A program made the position numbers and the translations under genes. The notes beneath the pieces are model-generated. The model ran no database searches. It saw only the letters and a program-made list of their open reading frames with translations, and had not been told where the DNA came from. Below are positions 57,865 through 64,000 of a stretch of 64,000 nt of DNA, in pieces. The stretch is taken from the NCBI GenBank assembly GCA_023426575.1, contig JAFAAL010000001.1, forward strand, positions 1 to 64,000, written 5' to 3'. The first letter of the stretch is position 1. Each line of letters begins with the position of its first letter. Origin of the DNA: Bacillota bacterium (GTDB taxonomy: Bacteria; Bacillota; Clostridia; Saccharofermentanales; DTU023).

Positions 57865-59233
57865 CTTCTAAGTCCTCCTTCATCTCCTTAAAGTATTTGC
57901 GCAACTGCCTGAGCTCGGAGACCTCTTCGCCGAAATTATGAACATAGTGGACGGGACGATTGCAGAGCGTCCCCTGGATCTTGCGACCCGCAAAGGTCTC
58001 AATCGTCACCTCATCTCCCGTGACAGCCTCCGCCTCAAGATAGCCCTTATAGTAGGCGACCAGAGGCTCTGCTGCCGTCTCAGCCGGCAGTCCTGGAGCT
58101 CTCTCAGCTGCAGGCAGAATCTCCCGCCGCAGCATGACGAGATCGCCCGCATGGAAGATCTGCGGCGCCTCGCGATAGGCCGTCAGGCGCTCTCTGACAT
58201 CGCCGAGAAGCGCCCGCGGCACCGGCAGGTCGAGGAGGCTCTTGAGGCCCGGTGAGGCATTGAGAACCTCGGGAATCATATTGATACACATGGCAATCGT
58301 GCCAATCCCACCCGGAATTTCTGGCTCGATGCGCATGGAGATCGCAAAGTCATCTGAGTCGAGGCGAATAAAGTCGCCCGTGTGCGTCCCCTCGAGCTCT
58401 GGCAAGATCTGCTGCGGATGATCGAGAGAGATAAAGGGCTCATCCCCTTCATCAATATAGCCAAAGCCCTGCTGGCGAATCCCCGCCACTTGCCCAGGCG
58501 TGACGTGGGCATAGGGGGTCTTGCGCTCCGTCTCGGAGACGATCGGATCCTTCCTCTGCACAATCTGATGCATCGGCAGACCGAGCCCTGCGAGGATGAT
58601 CGAGATTGACTCGGGGAAGCCGACATGGCCCGCAAGCTCATCGGCCTCCATCTTCGCATGGAAGTGCTCCTGTTCGAGGCCGACTCCCTGCTCCTCCATG
58701 ACCGCATGGCCAAAGGGTGAGAGGTCGTTGACTCTGGCCGCCTCAATGCGATGGAGATCGATGAGACAGCCCGAGAGTGCCAGAATGAGATAGTCGAGGA
58801 CGAAGCCGGGATTGACCCCCGTGCCGAAGACTGTGACGCCATTTTGCCGCGCCAGCCGGTCGATCTCGAGCGAGAGCTTGCCCTCATTGACCCAGGGCCA
58901 GCTCATCTCCTCCGCCGTGGAGATGACATTCATCCCCTGCTCGACACAGTGCTTGATCTTGGGGTAGGCTCCCGCCGTAAAGGAATCCGTCGCCAGGATG
59001 ACGAGGTCGGCCGCTCCCCGCTGGATCCCAGCAAAGGCATCGCCAGAGATCTTGACGGCAGGCACTCCCTCTGGCCGCTCGAGACCAAGTTTCTCATGGA
59101 GGTCCTGTCCGACCAGTTCAGGTCGGAGGTCATAGACCCCCGCAATCTCAATTCCCCTCTTGGACAAGAGGGCGCGGGCGATGCCACTGCCCATCGCTCC
59201 GAAGCCCCAGATCATTACACGTACATTCTTCAT
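57851..59233 (-). CDS. ord-ortA: Fusion of 2,4-diaminopentanoate dehydrogenase (Ord) and thiolase alpha subunit (OrtA)
   Basis: 460 residues. Residues 1 to about 350 match Ord, the NAD(P)-dependent oxidative deaminase that turns 2,4-diaminopentanoate into 2-amino-4-ketopentanoate: Rossmann motif IWGFGAMGSGIARAL, LVILATDSFTAGAYPKI and FGTGVNPGFVLDYLILALSG. The final 100 residues (from about 358) match the small thiolase subunit OrtA: EILPAAERAPGLPAETA, YKGYLEAEAVTGDEVTI and VHYVHNFGEEVSELRQLRK. In the clusters I know these are two genes, and no separate ortA is present here. GGAGGT lies just before ATG. It overlaps the acyltransferase gene as ATGA. Confidence 0.85.
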   Translation of the reverse strand: MKNVRVMIWGFGAMGSGIARALLSKRGIEIAGVYDLRPELVGQDLHEKLGLERPEGVPAVKISGDAFAGIQRGAADLVILATDSFTAGAYPKIKHCVEQGMNVISTAEEMSWPWVNEGKLSLEIDRLARQNGVTVFGTGVNPGFVLDYLILALSGCLIDLHRIEAARVNDLSPFGHAVMEEQGVGLEQEHFHAKMEADELAGHVGFPESISIILAGLGLPMHQIVQRKDPIVSETERKTPYAHVTPGQVAGIRQQGFGYIDEGDEPFISLDHPQQILPELEGTHTGDFIRLDSDDFAISMRIEPEIPGGIGTIAMCINMIPEVLNASPGLKSLLDLPVPRALLGDVRERLTAYREAPQIFHAGDLVMLRREILPAAERAPGLPAETAAEPLVAYYKGYLEAEAVTGDEVTIETFAGRKIQGTLCNRPVHYVHNFGEEVSELRQLRKYFKEMKEDLEDVRA

Positions 59234-60501
59234 TCCTTACCTCCTCCGGCCGTGCCGGTCCATTCTATGCGCACTTGCAGCGCCTCGACGATCCGCGCAA
59301 GCTCTGCGGGACTGCCAGGAGTCAGTCGATAGACGACGCCCCCAGGGCCAAAGAGCTGCAAGTATTCTCCCAAGCTGACATAGGCCGTGCCCTCATTGCT
59401 CGTCTTGAGCTCGAGCCTTCCGGCCTGATCTGAACTTAAGTCACTTTCTAAATAGATGCCCTCGAGCGTCACCGTCAGACGGCCTGGCGAGGCAGGACCC
59501 GGCGTCCGGCTCTCAATATCCAAGAGGGCATACGAGACAGGAGATCTGACGAGCTCGCAGCCCGCCTCGGCGCGCGCACGAATCCTGTCGATCTGGGCCT
59601 CGGCCCAGACTTCATGATTGGCGGGACAGGGCCCCTCCCCATGAATGCTGTAATCTGAATCCACATGATACGCCGTCCCACAATGTAGACAGCTCAAGCT
59701 CTTCCCCTTCGTCACAAAGCCCTCTTCCGAGGCACATTGAGGACAGTGGTATAAGATCCGTTCGAGGCCCTCGGCCAGGTGGCGGGAGCGGTAGCGCGCA
59801 GGTTTCGGCTGGGCGGCCTGCCAGGCAGCCTCACTGTGATGGATCGCCACGGCCAGTTGGTCTTGGATCTCCTCGAGGCTCAATGACTGAATCTCCTCCG
59901 GCCTCAAGAAGGGTCGGAGCTCGGCCTCAATGGGGCCAAAGCGCAGCTGATCCGCCCAGCGGGGATAGGCGAAGCCACAGCCGCTGAGCCGCACCGTGTA
60001 GACCGGGATCGCGAGTTTCTTGACGAGCTTTGCCACCGCGGGGCTAAAAGGCAGAGGCGCACCAGTATAGGACCGCTGCGCCTCGGGAAAGAGAAGACAT
60101 GTGCCGCCCGCCTTCAAAATTCTGACGATGGAGACAATGCTTCCGGGATCTGGATAGAACTGCTCCTTGGGGATGCACTCGACCCGTGGCAAGAGCCAGC
60201 GCAAAAAGGGCTTGTGAAAGAGGGCTCGCCCCGCCACGAAGTTGATCTCTCGATCTGGGAGGGTAAAGGCTGCAGGCAGCGGGTCAAGATAGGAGAGGTG
60301 GTTGGCGAGGATCAGACAGGGACCCTCCTCTTTCTGAATCGCCGGGTCACTCTTCAGCTTTATCTGAAAGAGCCATTTGAAGAGAGCCCGTGTCATCACG
60401 AGGAGGAAGCGATAGAGCCTTCTGGCCCGCGGCACCGTCGCCACGACCTCAGGCGTATAGCGCTCTTCTCTCAGCATCTTTTCAGCGGCTCTCTTAGTCA
60501 T
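59230..60501 (-). CDS. 1-acyl-glycerol-3-phosphate acyltransferase-like protein with zinc-ribbon and C-terminal domain
   Basis: 423 residues from ATG 60501 (8-nt overlap with the upstream gene; a GTG at 60546 is less likely). The N-terminal PlsC domain has the catalytic LANHLSYLDPLP (NHx4D) and CLLFPEAQRSYTGAPLPF in place of the usual PEGTRS. From about residue 250 a Cys pair set CPQCASEEG and CLHCG forms a zinc ribbon, followed by a beta-rich C-terminal region that I do not recognise. Acyl transfer to a lysophospholipid is likely; the C-terminal half suggests a special acceptor or regulation. Confidence 0.75.
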   Translation of the reverse strand: MTKRAAEKMLREERYTPEVVATVPRARRLYRFLLVMTRALFKWLFQIKLKSDPAIQKEEGPCLILANHLSYLDPLPAAFTLPDREINFVAGRALFHKPFLRWLLPRVECIPKEQFYPDPGSIVSIVRILKAGGTCLLFPEAQRSYTGAPLPFSPAVAKLVKKLAIPVYTVRLSGCGFAYPRWADQLRFGPIEAELRPFLRPEEIQSLSLEEIQDQLAVAIHHSEAAWQAAQPKPARYRSRHLAEGLERILYHCPQCASEEGFVTKGKSLSCLHCGTAYHVDSDYSIHGEGPCPANHEVWAEAQIDRIRARAEAGCELVRSPVSYALLDIESRTPGPASPGRLTVTLEGIYLESDLSSDQAGRLELKTSNEGTAYVSLGEYLQLFGPGGVVYRLTPGSPAELARIVEALQVRIEWTGTAGGGKE

Positions 60502-61708
60502 TCTTATAGAGTTCAAAGAAGCGCTCGACTCGGGCCAGGTGATCACCTAAGACGAGCATCTGATGATTGCCAATCGGCCGCTTGACGAAGTAGTCGAGCC
60601 CGTCGGGCAAGCTGATCTCTAACTGCGTCCGGCAGAGGCAGCCCTCGTGGAGGTTTCTCAGCAGATCCCCACGCTGGACGTGATAGCTCCGAAAATCTTC
60701 CCGCATCTTGAAGAGCGTGATCGGACCTGGCTGAAATTCACCTGCGACGGCGACGCCGAGGCCTGATTCAAAGTGGGTGGCGAGACGGTAGGACTCTGGC
60801 ATGTTGAGCGGGAGCACACAGTGGGCCAAGACGAGCTTCTTCTCCTCGAAATTGAGACGCGAGGGATTGGCCATGAAGACGGGCTGACCCGTCAGCTCAC
60901 CGAGAACGGTCATCGAGACCAGCGACTTGGCATCGCCCTCACAGGCGGCCCAGAAGCCCTCGGCATTGAGAATGGCGAGCGCCAGACAGCCCGAGATGCG
61001 ATAGGGGGCGAGGAGGTCAAAGCAGCGGAGCGAGATTCCCTTCAGCTGATAGCGCTCGGCGATGCGCTTGACACCGCCATAGACCTGGAGCGCGCGCTCC
61101 ATCTGCTCAGCGGGCCAGGACATGGCCTTGAGCTGCATTGTCCACTCATTGTCTGGATAGCTCTCGCGGCTGATCTCCGCCATGACTTCCGCCATCGGGA
61201 TGTCGACATAGACGAGGCCCGAGCGCTCAGCGAGGAGCTCGCGGTCGACCGCTGAGGCAATCAGCCAGTCAGAGAGCCCCGTATTGCCGATCCTAAGGCC
61301 GACAAGCCTCTGTTTGACAGCGCGAATAGAAAGCTCGGCCTCGAGGAGGGCTGCAACGCGTTCGGCAGAGCCGTGGAGGATCTCGCCGCGGACGCCATGA
61401 TTCTGGAGAAAAGAGAGAATCTCCATCGAGGCAGGCAGCGAATTATTGGCCTCTGTCGTCAGGAGGAGGCAATCGCCTCCGACTCTCTGGAAGTGCTCGG
61501 CAAACTGCATTTCCGAGCCCCCCGAGCCGATAAAGATCAGGTGGAGACCAAGTCTCTCGAGACTCTGGTCAAGGGCCAGAGGCTCAGTGCTGAGCACGAG
61601 TTCTTCCCTGAGATGCCTGTTGATCTCATTGATAAAATTTTGATTGTAGCTGTCGAGGCTCCTCGGGTCTGCGCCAGGAGTCCGAATATAGAAGGCTGAA
61701 ATCGCCAT
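60494..61708 (-). CDS. L-fucose/L-arabinose isomerase-like protein, substrate unknown
   Basis: 404 residues. The C-terminal part (LQVYGGVKRIAERYQLKGIS; NAEGFWAACEGDAKSLVSM; LPLNMPESYRLATHFESGLG; ITLFKMREDFRSYHVQRGDL; EGCLCRTQLEISL; RPIGNHQMLVLGDHLARV) follows the order of metal-dependent sugar isomerases of the FucI-like group, including an E and H-rich end. The N-terminal half is divergent. It lies 20 nt downstream of uridine phosphorylase and overlaps the acyltransferase. A role with ribose or deoxyribose from nucleosides is possible but is only inference. Confidence 0.55.
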   Translation of the reverse strand: MAISAFYIRTPGADPRSLDSYNQNFINEINRHLREELVLSTEPLALDQSLERLGLHLIFIGSGGSEMQFAEHFQRVGGDCLLLTTEANNSLPASMEILSFLQNHGVRGEILHGSAERVAALLEAELSIRAVKQRLVGLRIGNTGLSDWLIASAVDRELLAERSGLVYVDIPMAEVMAEISRESYPDNEWTMQLKAMSWPAEQMERALQVYGGVKRIAERYQLKGISLRCFDLLAPYRISGCLALAILNAEGFWAACEGDAKSLVSMTVLGELTGQPVFMANPSRLNFEEKKLVLAHCVLPLNMPESYRLATHFESGLGVAVAGEFQPGPITLFKMREDFRSYHVQRGDLLRNLHEGCLCRTQLEISLPDGLDYFVKRPIGNHQMLVLGDHLARVERFFELYKND

Positions 61709-61728
61709 AAATTACTCCTCGAAAAGGT

Positions 61729-62484
61729 TTAGATTTGGCCAGCTTGGATGAGGGCGCGCACTGCTTCGATGGCCACGGGAATGGCGCGATTCTCCCCCTC
61801 ATATTTGACATCGTCGAGCCCTTGCTTCTGCCGCTCTTGATTCCAGATGGCCTGGAGGACGCAGGCCGCCTTGACGCCCCTGGTCTGGGCGACGGCGTAG
61901 AGCGCTGCAGACTCCATCTCCGAAGCCAGTGTATGAGCGCGCAGCCAGGCCTGCCAGCGACTGAGCAGATGCTCTGCAACAGGCATCGTCTCTGGGGAAT
62001 GCTGACCGTAGAAGGAGTCCTTGCAGTGGACGACCCCGATGTGATGGCGATAGCCGAGCCGCTCGGCCGCTGCGGCGAGCGCTGAGCTCAGGCCGTGGTC
62101 AGCCACGGCTGGAAACTCCGGCGGTAGGTATTCATGACTCGTGCCCTCCATGCGAATCGCGGCCTGGGCGATGACCACGTCTCCACCCTGAACCGAGAGG
62201 TCCATGCCACCGCAAGTGCCAATTCTGATAAAGGTCTTGACCCCGAGCTTGATCAGCTCCTCGACTCCGATGGCCGTCGAAGGACCCCCCATGCCCGTCG
62301 ACATGACGAGGACATTTCGACCCTCGATCTGACCGCGCCAGCTCAGGTACTCGCGATGCTGCCCGAGGAAGCGGGGCTGATCGAGTTGGGCAGCAATCTT
62401 CTCCACACGCCCAGGATCTCCTGGGAGGAGGACGACTTCACTGTCAATCTCGAGGCCGAGGCCAATGTGATACTGCTTTTCCAT
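61729..62484 (-). CDS. udp: Uridine phosphorylase
   Basis: 251 residues, nucleoside phosphorylase family I. Signatures: HIGLGLEIDSEVVLLPGDPG, VMSTGMGGPSTAIGVEELI, IRIGTCGGMDLSVQGGDVVI, VVHCKDSFYGQ and the ribose-binding HTLASEMESAALYAVA. It releases uracil and ribose-1-phosphate, which upp (12187-12834) can salvage. It follows the nucleoside ABC permease by 12 nt, AGGAGA upstream, so uptake and breakdown are co-transcribed. Confidence 0.93.
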   Translation of the reverse strand: MEKQYHIGLGLEIDSEVVLLPGDPGRVEKIAAQLDQPRFLGQHREYLSWRGQIEGRNVLVMSTGMGGPSTAIGVEELIKLGVKTFIRIGTCGGMDLSVQGGDVVIAQAAIRMEGTSHEYLPPEFPAVADHGLSSALAAAAERLGYRHHIGVVHCKDSFYGQHSPETMPVAEHLLSRWQAWLRAHTLASEMESAALYAVAQTRGVKAACVLQAIWNQERQKQGLDDVKYEGENRAIPVAIEAVRALIQAGQI

Positions 62485-62496
62485 ATCTTCTCCTGT

Positions 62497-63426
62497 CTAG
62501 GCCTCACCCTTGAAATAGGGCTGGCCGTTGGCTTTTGGCGGGACGGCACGGCCGACAAAGGCAATCAGCACCAGCAGCGTCAAGACGTAGGGCAAGGTGG
62601 CGAGAATCTGTGTCGGCACAGTGGTATAAGAGGTCAAGAGGACGGTGAGCGCCTGGGCGAAGCCGAAGAGGAGGCAGGCCAGTGCCGCGCCGATCGGCTT
62701 CCAATTGCCGAAGATGACGGCCGCAAGGGCGATAAATCCCTGTCCCGAGATAATCGTCGGCGTAAAGTGCGAGATGACGGCCAGCGTCATGGCCCCACCG
62801 CCGAAGCCCGCAAAGAAGCCCGAGAGCAGGACTGCGCTATAGCGGATGCGAGTCACCGAGACGCCGAGCGTATCGGCCGCCGCGGGATGCTCACCACAGG
62901 CGCGCAGTCTCAGGCCATAGACCGTGCGGTAGAGCATGAAGTGGACCAGAAAGACCGCCAGGAGGGCAATGATGACCGTGATATCGATCTCGAGGGCGCG
63001 CAAGCTCGGATACTTCTCAAAATTGACTCCGAGACTCTGCAAGACCTTCGGCATCTTGTTCTGCACGGCATCGGTACTGGCCATGCCGCGGAAGAAGATG
63101 CGCGTCAGAAAGATCGCAAGCCCCAGCCCAATAAAGTTAATGGCAATGCCCGAGATCGTCTGATCGCCCTTGAGCGTGATGGCGACCACGCCGTGAATCA
63201 GAGCGAGCATGGCACCCGCCAGTCCCCCGGCGAGGAAGCCAAGCCAGGGATTGCCAGAAAAATAGCCGACAGAAGCCGCGGCAAAAGCCCCAAAGGCCAT
63301 CATCCCCTCGAGCCCGATATTGTCCACGCCTGCGCGCTGGGTGATGACGCCGCCTAGGGCGGTCAGGCAGAGGGGGGCTGCATACATCAAAGTGATCGCA
63401 AAGGTCAGGAAGATTGCATTAAGCAT
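62497..63426 (-). CDS. Nucleoside ABC transporter permease, second (NupQ/YufQ type)
   Basis: 309 residues from ATG 63426 (AAGGAGA about 8 nt upstream); the longer open frame starts inside the neighbouring gene. About eight membrane helices. Family features of BmpA-associated permeases: LTALGGVITQRAGVDNIGLE, GMMAFGAFAAASVGYFSGNP, GVVAITLKGDQTISGIAINF and SGQGFIALAAVIFGNWKPIG. It overlaps the first permease by 8 nt. Confidence 0.9.
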   Translation of the reverse strand: MLNAIFLTFAITLMYAAPLCLTALGGVITQRAGVDNIGLEGMMAFGAFAAASVGYFSGNPWLGFLAGGLAGAMLALIHGVVAITLKGDQTISGIAINFIGLGLAIFLTRIFFRGMASTDAVQNKMPKVLQSLGVNFEKYPSLRALEIDITVIIALLAVFLVHFMLYRTVYGLRLRACGEHPAAADTLGVSVTRIRYSAVLLSGFFAGFGGGAMTLAVISHFTPTIISGQGFIALAAVIFGNWKPIGAALACLLFGFAQALTVLLTSYTTVPTQILATLPYVLTLLVLIAFVGRAVPPKANGQPYFKGEA

Positions 63427-64000
63427 TGCTCTTCTCCTTTCGCTCGAGGTAGTCGGCCAGGCGCGGCAAGAGCGAGGCCACGGCAATCGCCAGGACGATG
63501 GCGCCAATCATGATATTGATGATCTCTGTCGGGGTCTGCGTCCTGGCCTGGACCAGCTGGCCGCCAAAGCGCAGGAAGGCGAAGAGGATGCCTGTGAAGA
63601 CACAGGCGATGGGATTGGCCTGGGCGATCAGCGAGACGGAAATGCCGTCCCAGCCATAGCCCTCCTGAGCCCCGAGGGCCGAGATATAGAGGCCGTAGCT
63701 CAAGATGACAACGGCCCCCGCGAGGCCCGCGGCGCCCCCGGCGAGAAACATCGAGTAGAAGACATTTTTCTGAACGGGAATGCCCGAGAACTCAGCGGCA
63801 TATTTATTGAGTCCGACGGCGCGGAGGCCATAGCCAAAGCGCGTCTTCTTCAAGAGGAACCAGTAGATGAGCGCCACCGTGATGGCGAGCGGAATGCCCC
63901 AGGACAGCGCCGTGCGGAGGATGTCGCGAAGGAAGGGGCTGGAGCCTAAGAAGGCCTGTCCCTCCGGCGAGCGCAGATAGTCCTTGCTGAAGAAGAGGAG
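63419..64000 (-). CDS. Nucleoside ABC transporter permease, first (NupP/YufP type), 5' end outside window
   Basis: 193 residues of the C-terminal part are visible; the frame is open to the window end and the start lies beyond. It shows LIYWFLLKKTRFGYGLRAVG, LNKYAAEFSGIPVQKNVFYS and GWDGISVSLIAQANPIACVF, the inner-membrane permease family of BMP-type nucleoside importers. The ATPase and the BmpA-like lipoprotein are expected just outside the window. It is the most upstream gene of the long minus-strand operon seen here. Confidence 0.88.
   Translation of the reverse strand, partial: LLFFSKDYLRSPEGQAFLGSSPFLRDILRTALSWGIPLAITVALIYWFLLKKTRFGYGLRAVGLNKYAAEFSGIPVQKNVFYSMFLAGGAAGLAGAVVILSYGLYISALGAQEGYGWDGISVSLIAQANPIACVFTGILFAFLRFGGQLVQARTQTPTEIINIMIGAIVLAIAVASLLPRLADYLERKEKSNA

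Noticed and set aside
1..64000. CRISPR arrays, rRNA genes, insertion sequences
   Set aside because: Reading the window showed no regularly spaced direct repeats, rRNA signatures or transposase motifs; the only clear tandem repeat is the coding one at 47525-47640.

Overview
The window looks like a chromosomal segment of an anaerobic, moderately GC-rich member of the Firmicutes (Clostridia-like). The signs are AGGAGG-type ribosome binding sites, tRNA genes with encoded CCA ends, a DnaD-type primosome protein next to a DnaC/DnaI-type loader, a complete Rnf complex, pyruvate:ferredoxin oxidoreductase, and a full ornithine-fermentation (Stickland-type) cluster. I do not name a species. No phage, insertion sequence, CRISPR array or rRNA operon is visible; gene density is high and most genes sit in tightly coupled operons.

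Layout, left half. 1-3024: a degenerate M28-type peptidase (cut by the window edge) and a long-chain acyl-CoA ligase. 3212-3992: a small membrane protein, then tRNA-Met, tRNA-Glu and tRNA-Val. 4121-5437: a D,D-carboxypeptidase. 5525-10775: rnfCDGEAB behind its own promoter. 10906-11106: rpmB. 11168-16379 (minus): dnaD, dnaC-like, acpS, a catalytically dead NlpC/P60-like protein, upp, lplA. 16483-22089 (minus): pyruvate:ferredoxin oxidoreductase and a phosphoglycerate kinase-triosephosphate isomerase fusion. 22245-24502 (plus): a glycosyltransferase and a PHP-Nudix fusion. 24471-27587 (minus): VanW-type and SH3-NlpC/P60 envelope proteins.

27760-30189 is the most interesting region. An XRE repressor and an ImmA/IrrE-type metalloprotease are transcribed divergently from dinB (DNA polymerase IV). 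The 120-bp gap holds two perfect and one near-perfect copies of the palindrome CTGCAA-N4-TTGCAG. The only strong ribosome binding site before dinB serves a six-codon mini-ORF whose stop overlaps the dinB start (ATGA). This looks like a chromosomal, LexA-independent, protease-released switch for error-prone polymerase.

Right half. 30264-32607: an orphan OmpR-type response regulator, mgtE, tRNA-Val(GAC). 32681-35266 (minus): citrate lyase citDEF. 35437-39030 (plus): a Mn/Zn ABC transporter with two permeases, with a promoter and palindromic operator in front. 39109-43784 (plus): a poly-gamma-glutamate capsule operon (pgsB, pgsC, pgsA-like, gamma-glutamyltransferase), overlapping convergently with deoC. 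44485-48081 (minus): a long copper-type P-ATPase with metal-binding domains at both ends. 48196-62484 (minus): uridine phosphorylase, an isomerase-like protein, an acyltransferase, then ord-ortA (fused), ortB, oraS, oraE, mutL/glmL-like, orr, alr and two unknown proteins. 62497-64000 (minus): two permeases of a nucleoside ABC importer, the last cut by the window end.

The genes fit an amino-acid and citrate fermenter. Ornithine is racemised, rearranged, oxidised and cleaved to acetyl-CoA plus D-alanine, and the adjoining alr can return D-alanine to L-alanine. Pyruvate:ferredoxin oxidoreductase and Rnf link reduced ferredoxin to NADH and an ion gradient. Promoters repeatedly show an extended -10 (TGnTAnanT) with a weak -35. 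All function calls rest on motifs read by eye, not on searches.
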